A DNA stretch of 64,000 nucleotides from Novosphingobium sp. SG919 (lineage in GTDB: Bacteria > Pseudomonadota > Alphaproteobacteria > Sphingomonadales > Sphingomonadaceae). Position 1 is the first letter of the stretch, and each line of letters begins with the position of its first letter. The notes beneath the pieces are model-generated. The model was not told the origin of the DNA and searched no databases. It saw only the letters and a program-made list of their open reading frames with translations. A program made the position numbers and the translations under genes. The stretch is from contig NZ_JABCNG010000001.1 in NCBI RefSeq assembly GCF_012932495.1, positions 930,001 to 994,000 on the forward strand, read 5' to 3'. Positions 1-8,631 of this stretch are shown here, piece by piece.

Positions 1-169
1 CGCGCGCCAGGCGGGCCGAAAGAGTGGACTGGCCGCCCCAGGCCCCGCTGCGGATTTCATTGCCGCCCGAAACGATCAGCACGCCCACCGCGCCGCTGGC
101 CGTGCCCATGTCGAGCGTGCCGAACAGCTGGCTGCCCTGGCAGGCAAAGGCGATGACGTGCCGGTTCAT
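1..169 (-). CDS. Exosortase A system-associated hydrolase 1 (N-terminal part, cut by the window edge)
   Basis: Only the first 56 codons are in the window. The start ATG (complement of 167-169) overlaps the stop of the upstream hydrolase gene, so the two are translationally coupled. The N-terminus has a short beta-strand, then VLIVSGGNEIRSGAW, which resembles the first strand and oxyanion-loop region of the alpha/beta hydrolases called hydrolase 1 in XrtA loci. Its role is not established; the family always sits beside exopolysaccharide and acyl-transfer genes. The catalytic triad lies outside the window. The family call rests on the short match plus the strong context (hydrolase 2, ACP and GNAT directly upstream). 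Confidence 0.75.
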   Translation of the reverse strand, partial: MNRHVIAFACQGSQLFGTLDMGTASGAVGVLIVSGGNEIRSGAWGGQSTLSARLAR

Positions 170-855
170 GCGGCAAGGTCTGCCACGATGCGCGCAGCCA
201 GCGCCTGGGCCAGGGCGGGCGCCGGGGCCGGTTCCTGGCGAACCCAGGGGGCAGGACCGGCCGCGCCCAGATCGGATAGCGCAATCGCCTGCTGCCCTTC
301 GCCGGCCGGCAGCGCCCCGTGCAGGCCCGCGATGAGCGCCGCGCCGCACGGGTAGCCGGCCAGCACCAGGCCCTGCGTGCGCCCTTGCTCCAGCAGGGCG
401 GCGGGGCTCGCGTCTTCGTTCCTGGCCCTTGCGGCCAGGCTCGCGGCGCGCAGCAGCGGGCGCAGTACGGCATCGCCGCTGACCGGCGCCAGCGCCCAAC
501 CGGGCAACGTGGGCGGGGCCACCAGTGCGCCGCCGCGCAGCGCAAGCACATGGCTGGCGGCAAAATGGCGCGCGGCGGCGATCATCGCGGCCCGCCAGGC
601 GTTGAGGCTTTGCGCGGCGAAATCCTGCACGCTTTCCCCGCAGCCGGGCAGATCGGGCAGCACCGCCGCCACGCCGGCTGTGGCCAGATGGCGCATGACC
701 GCGGCCAGCATGGCACGGGCGCGGTTCATTTCATCGAACAGCGGCGGCACGATCAGCACGCGCGCCGCATCGCCACTCTGCGTCACCAGCGCCCATTCGC
801 CGTCTGCCCCGGCACCGGGGCAGGGCCAGCGCATGGGGGCCAGCGCTTCAGCCAT
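166..855 (-). CDS. Exosortase A system-associated hydrolase 2 (alpha/beta hydrolase)
   Basis: This 229-residue alpha/beta-hydrolase-like protein matches the hydrolase 2 family of XrtA loci. Near residues 30-60 it has a strand followed by PPLFDEMNRARAM, then a VLPDLPGCGES segment typical of the hydrolase fold (about residues 70-85). I see no clear canonical GxSxG; the expected nucleophile elbow reads LALRGGALVAP, so it may be non-catalytic or use a variant site. The chosen ATG at 855 overlaps the acyl carrier protein stop by 8 bp, and its own stop overlaps the next hydrolase start. The substrate is unknown; the ACP and acyltransferase neighbours point to acyl-group handling on the polysaccharide or its precursor. 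Confidence 0.8.
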   Translation of the reverse strand: MAEALAPMRWPCPGAGADGEWALVTQSGDAARVLIVPPLFDEMNRARAMLAAVMRHLATAGVAAVLPDLPGCGESVQDFAAQSLNAWRAAMIAAARHFAASHVLALRGGALVAPPTLPGWALAPVSGDAVLRPLLRAASLAARARNEDASPAALLEQGRTQGLVLAGYPCGAALIAGLHGALPAGEGQQAIALSDLGAAGPAPWVRQEPAPAPALAQALAARIVADLAA

Positions 856-1123
856 GGCCCTGCTTGCGCGCCACGAAAGCCAGCAGCGCGCCATAGGTTT
901 CCAGCAGGTCGCCGTCGATTTCGTCTTCTTCCAGAACGAAGCCGAAGCGATCTTCCAACGCGGTGAAAAGGCCCGCGACGGCCATCGAATCGAGTTCGGG
1001 CAGCGCGCCGAACAGCGGCGTCTGCACGGTGAAGCCAGCAGCGCGCGCCGGGGTGAGGCCCAGCACATCGGCCAGCAGGGCGCGCAAGTCGGCGTCGAGC
1101 GAAGCGGGGATCGTTTCAGACAT
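848..1123 (-). CDS. Acyl carrier protein of the exopolysaccharide locus
   Basis: This is a 91-residue, acidic, mostly helical protein of usual ACP size. The phosphopantetheine attachment site is the serine in PELDSMAVAGLF (the conserved DSM, about residue 48). The acidic C-terminal half (LEDRFGFVLEEDEIDGD) is the typical recognition helix. The start ATG at 1123 is preferred because it gives a normal ACP N-terminus; an in-frame ATG at 1141 would add six residues. It lies between the GNAT-like gene (10 bp upstream) and hydrolase 2 (8 bp overlap). Together with the divergent acyl-CoA ligase it probably forms a dedicated acyl activation and transfer module for the polysaccharide, not the housekeeping fatty-acid ACP. 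Confidence 0.88.
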   Translation of the reverse strand: MSETIPASLDADLRALLADVLGLTPARAAGFTVQTPLFGALPELDSMAVAGLFTALEDRFGFVLEEDEIDGDLLETYGALLAFVARKQGHG

Positions 1124-1133
1124 TGTCGGCGCC

Positions 1134-2171
1134 TTAACCATCCGCCGGTGGTGGAGCAAGCCGGCTGCGCCCGGCCGCGCGCCGCACCAGGCCGCGCAGC
1201 AGGGCCGGCCAATGCCGCCAGGCGGCGGGATGGTGCGCGCGCAGGCGCCAGCGGGTGCGGGCCTGGTCCATCCAGTCTGCCTTGTAGGGATCGTCGCCCG
1301 TGCCGAAATCGATGGCGCGCACGCCATCGCGGTCGATCACATGGGCAAACATCGCAGCCGAAAGCAGCGTGCCGGGAGAGGCGCCACGCGCATCCTGGCG
1401 GTGGGCCAGCTTGTGGATGAAGGCGGTGCCGGCCTCCACGCTCCACATTTGCGCCGCCACCGGTTGTCCGTTCAACGTTGCCACGCCCAGTCGCAGCGCG
1501 CCGGCCGCGCTTTCGCCTTGGGCAAAGGCGCGCAGGAAAGCCGGGTCGCCCTCGGCCGGTTTCCAGCTGGCGGCATAGACCGCTTCATAGGCCGCCCAAT
1601 CGCCCGCATCGAACGCGGTGCCCACGCGGCATTGCACCGCCCCGCTTGCCCCCTTGCGCCGCACCGTGGCGCGCAGGGCGCCCGGCCGCGTTGCCCACCA
1701 GGTGGCAAAATCCTGCCCGTCCAACGTCATATGCCGGTTCACATGGGCCGGTTCGACCGCCACCACCCAGCCGGCGGTGCGAAAGGCACGGGCCATCCAG
1801 CCAGCCTCCCGCGTGGGGAGCGGCACAAAATCGAGCGCGCCATGGCGGGCCAGATCGCGGGCAAGGGCCACGAGCATCGCTTCGGCCCGCTCGGGCGCAT
1901 CGGTCAGCGGCCGCGCCCAGAAACTGTACCAGTTGGCCAGTGCGCCAAGGCCATGGCGTGTGGCCACCAGGGGCAGGGCCAGCACCGCGCCATCGCCGTC
2001 TTCCGCCACGGCCAGGAAGGCACGGGCACCGGGAAAGGCGTGGCTTGCCAACAAGGCCAGCCAATCGGCGCGGTCAAACGGGCCATCCGTATTGCCGCGC
2101 GCCAGCAGGGCTGCCAGGCGCGGATGGTCTTGCACTTGGGCAAGTTCGGCATGATAGACCCGGCACGCCAC
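1134..2171 (-). CDS. GNAT / BioF2-like acyltransferase of the XrtA locus
   Basis: This 345-residue protein resembles the BioF2/FemAB-like branch of the GNAT superfamily. The C-terminal half carries the features used for the call: a Trp-rich core strand (AQMWSVEAGTAFIHKLAH), a loop with SPGTLLSAAMFAHVID, and a final FGTGDDPYKADWM segment (about residues 290-305) typical of the FemAB/BioF2 fold. It probably transfers an acyl or aminoacyl group to the exopolysaccharide or its lipid-linked precursor; the donor could be the acylated ACP encoded next. The start is GTG at 2171, since no ATG lies nearby in frame. It is the first gene of the leftward operon and lies only 41 bp from the divergent acyl-CoA ligase start. 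Confidence 0.75.
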   Translation of the reverse strand: MACRVYHAELAQVQDHPRLAALLARGNTDGPFDRADWLALLASHAFPGARAFLAVAEDGDGAVLALPLVATRHGLGALANWYSFWARPLTDAPERAEAMLVALARDLARHGALDFVPLPTREAGWMARAFRTAGWVVAVEPAHVNRHMTLDGQDFATWWATRPGALRATVRRKGASGAVQCRVGTAFDAGDWAAYEAVYAASWKPAEGDPAFLRAFAQGESAAGALRLGVATLNGQPVAAQMWSVEAGTAFIHKLAHRQDARGASPGTLLSAAMFAHVIDRDGVRAIDFGTGDDPYKADWMDQARTRWRLRAHHPAAWRHWPALLRGLVRRAAGRSRLAPPPADG

Positions 2172-2212
2172 GCTTGGCCCTGGTTCCCTTCGCTCGATCC
2201 GTCAGGAGTGCC

Positions 2213-3742
2213 GTGACCGTTCCGCCCGACCCCACCGTGCATCCGCTGGACCATCTCGCCTTGCGGGGCAAGGCCGATGCACCAGCCTTGGTGCTCAAGG
2301 ACGAGGTGCTAAGCCACGAGGGGTTAAATCGGCGTGTAGGGCAATTGGCTGCCTGGCTGGCGGCGCAACCGGGCATCGTGCCCGGGGCACGCGTGGCGAC
2401 GTGGCTGGGCAAGGGGCTGATCGCGTGCCTGATGCCGCTGGCCGCGGTGCGCGCGGGGCTGGTCCATGTGCCGATCAATCCGGTGCTGCGCCGCGCGCAG
2501 GCCGCGCATATCCTGGCAGACAGTGGCGCTGCCCTGCTGCTGGCCAATGCCGGGCGGCTGGAAACGCTCGATCCGGGCGATCTGGGCGGAGCGGCAGCGC
2601 ACGATGAAGCCGTTGTGCTGGCTGCGCTCGATGCTCTGGCGCCGCTGCCGCCCAGCGCAGCCACGCCCGAAAGCCTGGCTGCGCTGCTCTACACCAGCGG
2701 CTCCACCGGCCGGCCCAAGGGCGTGATGCTCAGCCAGGCCAACTTGTGGCTCGGCGCGATCAGCGTGGCGCATTACCTGGGCCTGGCGGCAGACGATCGC
2801 GTGCTGGCGGTGCTGCCCCTGGCGTTCGATTATGGGCAGAACCAGTTGTTGTCCGCCTGGGCGGCGGGGGCCTGCGCGGTGCCGATGGATTACCTGATGC
2901 CGCGCGATGTGGCGCGCGCGGTGGCCCGCCACGGGATCACCACGCTGGCTGCCGTGCCGCCGCTGTGGCGCCAGCTGCTCGACGTGCCCTGGCCCGATGG
3001 CGCAGGGGCCAGCTTGCGCCGCTTGACCAACAGCGGCGGCGCGCTCACCCCCGATCTGGTGCACGGCTTGCGCGGGCAATTCCCCCAGGCGCGGCTGTTT
3101 GCGATGTACGGTCTGACCGAGGCGTTTCGCTCCACCTTCCTCGATCCCGCGCTGATCGACGACCATCCCACTTCCATCGGCACGGCGATTCCCTTTGCCG
3201 AAGTCATGGTGGTGAACGACGCGGGCGGGGAAGCCGCACCGGGCGAGGAAGGCGAACTGGTCCACGCCGGGCCGCTGGTGGCGCAAGGCTATTGGCAGGA
3301 CGCCGTGCGTACCGCCGAACGCTTTCGCCCGGCACCCCCCTTTGCCAAGCTGGGTGGCATGGCGGTGTGGTCTGGCGACAGGGTGCGGCGCGATGCCTTG
3401 GGCCTGCTCCATTTTGTCGGACGGCGCGACGCGATGATCAAGACGTCGGGCCATCGCGTCAGCCCGCAGGACGTGGAAGAGGCCGCGCTCGCGACCGGCC
3501 TGGTGGCCGAAGTGGTGGCGCTGGGCCTGCCCGATGCGGCGCTGGGCCAGGCGATCCATCTGGTGTGCCGCGCCATGCCGGGCGCGGCGCTGGACGAGGC
3601 GGGGCTCCGCGCGGCCATGGCGCAGGACCTGCCCGCCTTCATGCTGCCTGCGCGGGTGCATTGGCGCGATGCCTTGCCGCTTTCGCCCAATGGCAAGCAC
3701 GATCGTGCCGCTCTTTACCGGGCCTTGACCGGTGAGCGATAA
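2213..3742 (+). CDS. Acyl-CoA ligase (AMP-forming), exosortase A system-associated
   Basis: This is a 509-residue ANL-superfamily adenylating enzyme that activates a carboxylic acid with ATP and passes it to CoA or a carrier protein. Visible motifs are the P-loop TSGSTGRPKGVM (about 161-172), the AMP-binding MYGLTEAF loop, GDRVRRD, the hinge-region GRRDAMIKTSGHRVSP, and the C-terminal catalytic lysine in SPNGKHD (K495). The length is normal. The GTG start at 2213 is chosen because AGGAG lies at 2204-2208 and the GTG at 2209 runs straight into a stop. The PLP decarboxylase follows almost directly. With the divergent ACP and acyltransferase it forms an acyl-modification module. The substrate cannot be read from the sequence. 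Confidence 0.93.
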   Translation: MTVPPDPTVHPLDHLALRGKADAPALVLKDEVLSHEGLNRRVGQLAAWLAAQPGIVPGARVATWLGKGLIACLMPLAAVRAGLVHVPINPVLRRAQAAHILADSGAALLLANAGRLETLDPGDLGGAAAHDEAVVLAALDALAPLPPSAATPESLAALLYTSGSTGRPKGVMLSQANLWLGAISVAHYLGLAADDRVLAVLPLAFDYGQNQLLSAWAAGACAVPMDYLMPRDVARAVARHGITTLAAVPPLWRQLLDVPWPDGAGASLRRLTNSGGALTPDLVHGLRGQFPQARLFAMYGLTEAFRSTFLDPALIDDHPTSIGTAIPFAEVMVVNDAGGEAAPGEEGELVHAGPLVAQGYWQDAVRTAERFRPAPPFAKLGGMAVWSGDRVRRDALGLLHFVGRRDAMIKTSGHRVSPQDVEEAALATGLVAEVVALGLPDAALGQAIHLVCRAMPGAALDEAGLRAAMAQDLPAFMLPARVHWRDALPLSPNGKHDRAALYRALTGER

Positions 3743-3752
3743 GGCGAAGTCC

Positions 3753-5000
3753 ATGAAACCGCTTGGCCCGATCCCGCCCCATTTCCACAGCCAGGGCGCT
3801 GACCTGCTGATCGCCGGTCGCCCGGCGCGCGATTGGGCGCAGGCCCATGGCACGCCGCTGTTCGTCTATGATGCCGGCGCCGTTCGCGCCCGCGTGGCGC
3901 AGCTGCGCGCCGCGCTGCCGGCGCGGGTGCGGCTGCATTATGCGGTGAAGGCCAATCCATTTGGCCCGCTGCTGGCTTTGCTGGCGGAATTGGTGGACGG
4001 GTTCGACATCGCCTCGGCCGGAGAACTGGCGCTGCTCAAGGCGCAGGGCATCGATCCGGCGCGCGCCGGCTTTGCCGGGCCGGGCAAGCGTGACGCGGAA
4101 ATCGCCGCTGCGCTCGCCGCCGGGGTGACACTGCACTGCGAATCCGCACGCGAGGTGGAACGCGCGCTCGCCCTGGGTGCGGCGGCGGGGCACAGGCCCA
4201 AGCTGGCGATTCGCGTCAATCCCGATTTCGACTTGCGCGGATCGGGCATGAAAATGGGCGGCGGGGCACGGCCCTTTGGCGTGGACGCGGAGAATGTGCC
4301 GCCGTTGGCGCGGCGTATCGTGGCATCCGGGGCCGATTGGCGCGGCCTGCACATCTATGCCGGCAGCCAGGCGCTCGATGCCCAGGCGGTGATCGCCGCG
4401 CAGGCCGCCACGCTCGATCTGGCGGCGCGCCTGGCCGGTGAAGCCGGGGTGCCGCTGCCCACGCTCAACCTGGGCGGCGGCTTTGGCATTCCCTATTTTC
4501 CCGGTGACACGCCGCTCGATCTGGCGGCCGTGGGCGCGGCGCTTGGCGCGCGGCTGGCCGAGTTGCCCGCGGTTCTCCACGACACGCAGCTGACCGTGGA
4601 ACTGGGCCGATACCTGGTGGGCGAGGCCGGCGTCTATCTGGCGCAAGTGGTGGAACGCAAGGAAAGCCGGGGCGAGGTGTTCCTGGTCACCGATGGGGGC
4701 TTGCATCACCAGTTGGCCGCCAGCGGCAATTTCGGTACCGTGGTGCGGCGCAACTATCCCGTGGCGATTGCCACGCGGATGGATGCCCCGGCCACCGAGA
4801 TCGCCAGCGTGGTGGGCTGCCTGTGCACGCCGCTCGATCGGCTGGCGGACAAGGCGGCGCTGCCGCGCGGGCAGGAAGGCGATCTGGTGGCGGTGTTCTG
4901 CGCGGGGGCCTATGGCGCCACGGCCAGCCCGGCGGCGTTCCTGGGGCATGGACCGGCCAGCGAAATCCTGGCCGAAACCCCGGTGGACAGGGCGGGTTAA
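3753..5000 (+). CDS. PLP-dependent decarboxylase, exosortase A system-associated
   Basis: This is a fold-III PLP decarboxylase (diaminopimelate/ornithine decarboxylase superfamily) of 415 residues. The PLP lysine is in LHYAVKANP (K66), followed by the barrel motif FDIASAGEL, a phosphate-binding LGGGFGIPYF, and the C-terminal active-site loop with GCLCTPLD and FCAGAYG. The start is taken as ATG 3753 (MKPLGPIPP), which matches the family N-terminus and has AAGGCGAAG upstream; a GTG at 3732 would overlap the ligase gene and is the alternative. In XrtA loci this enzyme always accompanies the acyl-CoA ligase. It probably makes an amine or amino-acid derivative used to decorate the polysaccharide; the true substrate is unknown. 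Confidence 0.92.
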   Translation: MKPLGPIPPHFHSQGADLLIAGRPARDWAQAHGTPLFVYDAGAVRARVAQLRAALPARVRLHYAVKANPFGPLLALLAELVDGFDIASAGELALLKAQGIDPARAGFAGPGKRDAEIAAALAAGVTLHCESAREVERALALGAAAGHRPKLAIRVNPDFDLRGSGMKMGGGARPFGVDAENVPPLARRIVASGADWRGLHIYAGSQALDAQAVIAAQAATLDLAARLAGEAGVPLPTLNLGGGFGIPYFPGDTPLDLAAVGAALGARLAELPAVLHDTQLTVELGRYLVGEAGVYLAQVVERKESRGEVFLVTDGGLHHQLAASGNFGTVVRRNYPVAIATRMDAPATEIASVVGCLCTPLDRLADKAALPRGQEGDLVAVFCAGAYGATASPAAFLGHGPASEILAETPVDRAG

Positions 5001-5039
5001 TCTTTGCCGGGGCACCCGTCCCGAATTGGGACCGGGGCC

Positions 5040-5120
5040 GCCAAGCGCCTTGCCGCCCAAGGCGCTTGGCAACAAGACTAACCGTATCTTCACCCTTTTT
5101 GTCGATAGCCGAAGGTGAAG
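5040..5120 (+). promoter_or_regulatory. Two consecutive RNA hairpins upstream of the export lipoprotein gene
   Basis: A perfect 12-bp stem (5040-5051 with 5059-5070, 7-nt loop) is followed by a second stem, CTTCACC at 5088-5094 with GGTGAAG at 5114-5120. A T5 tract at 5096-5100 lies inside the second loop. The first stem lacks an immediate T tract, so it is not a textbook terminator. The gap of about 196 bp is the largest within the rightward exopolysaccharide operon, so this may be an attenuator, a processing site or the leader of a second transcript. The export gene starts 76 bp downstream. Confidence 0.5.
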
Positions 5121-5196
5121 GTCGCAGGCCCCGATGGTCCCGATAGGGGACACTACGTAGGGTCGGCGCAAGAGTCAGACAAAGGAACTGTCCGCG

Positions 5197-5910
5197 ATGC
5201 CGTCCCATTCCGGCCCAATCCCGAACGCCGCCCGGAGCGCTGCGCAGAGCGTCGCCCGGATTGCCGCTGGGCGCGGACGTCTCGCCCGTACGAGCCTGGG
5301 GGTGGCGTGCATTTCGCTGTTGCTCACCGGCTGTGCCGGCGGCGCGCACGGTCCGCAGTTGCCGCCCGCCTCGTTCGTGGCCCTGCAAGAGGGGCCGGGC
5401 GAGGAATACGTGATCGGCCCGCTGGACGAGCTGACCATTTTCGTATGGCGCAATCCCGAGCTTGGCGCGCAAGTGCAGGTGCGGCCCGACGGGCGCATCA
5501 CCACGCCGTTGATCACCGACATGCCCGCCGTGGGCAAGACCCCCTCGATGCTGGCCGAGGATATCAAGCTGCAGCTTTCGCAGTATATCCAGGAGCCGAT
5601 CGTTTCGGTTATCGTCAACAAGTTTGCCGGCACGTTCAGCCAGCAGGTGCGCATCGTGGGGGCCACCGAAAAGCCCGCTTCGATTCCCTACCGCGCCAAC
5701 ATGACGCTGCTCGATGCCATGATCGCGGTGGGCGGGCTGTCGGAATATGCCGCCGGCAACCGCGCGCGGCTGATCCGGTTCGACAAGACCACCGGCAAGC
5801 AGACCGAATATGCCGTGCGCATCGGTGATCTTTTGCGCAAGGGCGATACCAAGGCCAATGTCATGCTGATGCCCGGTGACGTGATCATCATTCCGGAAAG
5901 CACGTTCTGA
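5197..5910 (+). CDS. XrtA-system polysaccharide export lipoprotein (Wza/OPX family)
   Basis: This 237-residue outer-membrane polysaccharide export protein has a lipobox, LLLTGC (lipidated Cys46), so it is probably anchored in the outer membrane. After it come the Poly_export domain (YVIGPLDELTIFVWRNPEL, about 68-150) and a short SLBB-type domain (VRIVGATEKPASIPYRANM to MPGDVIIIPE). It is shorter than E. coli Wza, as is normal for this subfamily. The N-terminus before the hydrophobic core is long, so translation might begin later than ATG 5197; AAAGGA at 5181-5186 favours 5197. It should form the outer-membrane conduit working with the chain-length protein encoded 58 bp downstream. Confidence 0.9.
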   Translation: MPSHSGPIPNAARSAAQSVARIAAGRGRLARTSLGVACISLLLTGCAGGAHGPQLPPASFVALQEGPGEEYVIGPLDELTIFVWRNPELGAQVQVRPDGRITTPLITDMPAVGKTPSMLAEDIKLQLSQYIQEPIVSVIVNKFAGTFSQQVRIVGATEKPASIPYRANMTLLDAMIAVGGLSEYAAGNRARLIRFDKTTGKQTEYAVRIGDLLRKGDTKANVMLMPGDVIIIPESTF

Positions 5911-5968
5911 CGATGGCTGCGACGGATCCCATCCGCGCGGGCCACCAGCCATTGGAGCGCGCGCCGCG

Positions 5969-7486
5969 ATGACCAATCTTATCGATGAAGTGCGCATTGC
6001 GCTCTATGGCATCTGGCATCGCCGCTGGATGGCGCTGGGCGTGGCCTGGCTGGTCTGCCTGCTGGGTTGGCTGGTCGTGGCCATGGTGCCCAATTCCTAT
6101 GAGTCCAAGGCGCGCATCTTCATCCAGATCGACGATGTGCTGTCCGACCAGATCGGCATCAACGGCAATGCCAAGCAGGATATCGAGCGGGTGCGCCAGA
6201 CGCTGACCAGCACGGTCAACCTGGAAAAGGTGGTGCGTGCCACGCGGCTGGGCGACAAGGTTACCAACGACAAGCAGATGGAATCGGCCGTGGCGGGCCT
6301 GGCCACCCAGATCAAGGTGGTGAGCCAGCAGGACAACCTGTTCGAGATCAGCGCCACATCTGGCCGCAGTTCCTATACCGACGCGCAGAATGCCAAGCTG
6401 GCGCAGGACGTGGTGCAGAAGATGATCGACATCTTCCGCGAGGAAAACCTGGCCGGCGGGCGTGGCGAAATGACCGACAGCCTGGCCTTCATGGACCAGC
6501 AGCTGGCCGATCGGCAAAAGGACCTCGAAGCGGCCGAGCAGAAGCGCCAGGAGTTTGAAGCCAAGAACGCCGCGCTGATGCCGGGCACTGGTTCGGTTTC
6601 CGCCAAGCTGGAAGGCGCGCGCAGTGAGCTGCGCGGGGTGGAATCGGATCTGCTGGCGGCGCAAAGTGCGCTGGCCTCGATCAACGGGCAGCTTTCGGGC
6701 ACGGCACCCACCATCACCATTCCCGGCGCCCAGGGCGGCGCGCGCGGCGCCCTGGCGCAGGCGCTGGCAGACATGGCCTCGATGAAGGCGCGCGGGCTGA
6801 CCGACAGCCATCCTGATGTGCTGGCGGCCAAGGCCCAGATTGCCAGCCTGCAACGCCAGGCTGCGGCCGAAGGCGGCCATGCCGGCACGCCCAACCCGGC
6901 CTATGCCTCGCTCCAGTCGATCAAGGCCGATCGCGAGGCCAGCCTGGTTTCGCTGCAATCGCGCAAGGCCTCGCTCCAGCAGGAAATCGGCCAGCTGACC
7001 GGCCAGCAATACAGCGAGCCTGCCGTGGCCGCCGAAGCATCGCGCATCAACCGCGACTATGACGTGCTCAAGGACCAGTACGACAAGCTGCTGCGCGATC
7101 GCGAGCAGCTGCGCCTGCGCGGCCAGGTGGAAAGCGAGCACAACTCGGTCAAGTTTGACGTGATCGACCCGCCCAGCACGCCGCGTGGCCCTTCGGCGCC
7201 CGATCGCCCGCTGCTGTTGATGCTGGTGCTGATCGTCGGGCTGGCGGCGGGCTGCGGCGTGGCCTTTGCCATGGCGCAACTGCGCTCCAGCTATGCCACG
7301 ACGGGCCAGCTCGAACGCGCGACGGGCATGATCGTGCTGGGATCGGTCTCGCTGACCCAGACCGCCGCCGCCCGCGCGCGGCAGTGGAAGCAATTGAAGC
7401 TGTTCGGCGGTGCCACGGCTGGCCTGGTGCTGGTATTGATGGTGCTGTTGGCGGTGGAATTCATGAAACGGCGGATGGTGGCGTGA
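5969..7486 (+). CDS. XrtA-system polysaccharide chain-length determinant (Wzz/GumC family)
   Basis: This 505-residue inner-membrane protein is of the polysaccharide co-polymerase type. An N-terminal membrane helix (about residues 20-42, ALGVAWLVCLLGWLVVAMV) is followed by the Wzz domain (SYESKARIFIQIDDV), a long coiled-coil periplasmic region rich in Gln/Ala/Glu (about 160-370), and a C-terminal hydrophobic segment near 415-435. A second hydrophobic stretch lies near 475-495. The cytoplasmic kinase domain is not fused; it is the next gene, as in split Wzc/Wze systems. The start ATG 5969 has TTGGAG at 5952-5957. It should set polymer length and bridge the inner membrane to the export lipoprotein. 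Confidence 0.92.
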   Translation: MTNLIDEVRIALYGIWHRRWMALGVAWLVCLLGWLVVAMVPNSYESKARIFIQIDDVLSDQIGINGNAKQDIERVRQTLTSTVNLEKVVRATRLGDKVTNDKQMESAVAGLATQIKVVSQQDNLFEISATSGRSSYTDAQNAKLAQDVVQKMIDIFREENLAGGRGEMTDSLAFMDQQLADRQKDLEAAEQKRQEFEAKNAALMPGTGSVSAKLEGARSELRGVESDLLAAQSALASINGQLSGTAPTITIPGAQGGARGALAQALADMASMKARGLTDSHPDVLAAKAQIASLQRQAAAEGGHAGTPNPAYASLQSIKADREASLVSLQSRKASLQQEIGQLTGQQYSEPAVAAEASRINRDYDVLKDQYDKLLRDREQLRLRGQVESEHNSVKFDVIDPPSTPRGPSAPDRPLLLMLVLIVGLAAGCGVAFAMAQLRSSYATTGQLERATGMIVLGSVSLTQTAAARARQWKQLKLFGGATAGLVLVLMVLLAVEFMKRRMVA

Positions 7487-7497
7487 AGGGGCAGGAC

Positions 7498-8631
7498 ATG
7501 ACCGACCAGAGCGATACGCCCCAGCCGCCCCGGGAAACCCCGCGCCGCGCGGCCCCCTCGCTGATCGAGCGGGCGGCGGGCACGTTTGATTTCCGCCAGC
7601 ACATGCGTGCACCGGCGGTGCCGCCGCTGCCCGCCAAGGCAGCGCCACCGCCCGCCGCGACGCCGGCGCCCACACCCACTGCCGAGCCCACGCCTGCGCC
7701 GGCCAGCGAACCCGCGCCAGCGCCTGCTGCGCCGGATCCTGTCGCCGCGCAATCGGCTGAGCCAGACCCGATCGTGCCCGAACCGCCGGCGTTTGCGCCG
7801 GAAGGGGCGCAAGTGTTCATTCCGGCCCCCGCCGAGGCCGCGCCGCCGGAAAGCGACGCGACGCTCGATGGCATTCCCTCGCGCCAGCGGTTCAAGAAAG
7901 CGGCCCAGCCGATCGACCGCCGCCTGTTGCGCGAGCAATGCCTGATCGAACCCGAAGGGCCGGTCAGCGCGCTGCTGGAAGAGTTCCGCATCGTCAAGCG
8001 CCAGCTTTTGCTGACGGCGGCGGATTCGCGCGCCGGGCGCACCGGCCGCCATGGCGAGCGCATCCTGGTCTGCTCGGCCCATCCGGGCGAGGGCAAGACA
8101 TTCTGCGCGGTAAACCTGGCGCTGTCGATCGCGGCGGAAAAGGACAACGAAGTCCTGCTGGTCGATGCCGACTTTGCCAAGCCTTCGGTGCTGTCCACGC
8201 TGGGCCTGCCCGGCGGGCCGGGGCTGATGGATGCGCTGGCCGATCCCGAAGTCATGGTCGAGGAATGCATCATTCCCACCGATATTCCGGGCCTGTCCGT
8301 GCTGCCCGCCGGCAACCAGACGGGGTCCGATACCGAATACCTCGCCTCGGTGCGCACCCGCGCCATCCTGGATCGGCTGACCGCGCAGTCGCCCAGCCGC
8401 ATCGTGATTTTCGACAGCCCGCCCGCGCTGGCCGCTTCGCCCGCATCGGAACTCGCGATGCACGTGGGCCAGGCGCTGATGGTGGTGCGCGCCGACGTGA
8501 CCGGAGAAGCCGCGCTGCGCGATGCAGTGGGCATGCTTTCGGGCTGCGCGGACATCAAGCTTCTGCTCAACGGCACGCGCTTCTCGCCCACTGGGCGGCG
8601 CTTTGGCACTTACTATGGATACAAGGAATGA
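7498..8631 (+). CDS. XrtA-associated tyrosine autokinase (BY-kinase)
   Basis: This 377-residue bacterial tyrosine kinase is of the CpsD/CapB type. Residues 1-125 are a low-complexity Pro/Ala region. The kinase core has Walker A SAHPGEGKT (K200), Walker A-prime LLVDADFAKPS (about 221-230), and Walker B RIVIFDSPPALA. The C-terminus ends with a short tyrosine cluster, GTYYGYKE, the expected autophosphorylation site. ATG 7498 is chosen over the in-frame GTG at 7483 because AAGGGG (7486-7491) lies at good spacing. It should bind the cytoplasmic face of the preceding chain-length protein and cycle phosphorylation during polymer synthesis. Its stop overlaps the next start (ATGA). Confidence 0.92.
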   Translation: MTDQSDTPQPPRETPRRAAPSLIERAAGTFDFRQHMRAPAVPPLPAKAAPPPAATPAPTPTAEPTPAPASEPAPAPAAPDPVAAQSAEPDPIVPEPPAFAPEGAQVFIPAPAEAAPPESDATLDGIPSRQRFKKAAQPIDRRLLREQCLIEPEGPVSALLEEFRIVKRQLLLTAADSRAGRTGRHGERILVCSAHPGEGKTFCAVNLALSIAAEKDNEVLLVDADFAKPSVLSTLGLPGGPGLMDALADPEVMVEECIIPTDIPGLSVLPAGNQTGSDTEYLASVRTRAILDRLTAQSPSRIVIFDSPPALAASPASELAMHVGQALMVVRADVTGEAALRDAVGMLSGCADIKLLLNGTRFSPTGRRFGTYYGYKE

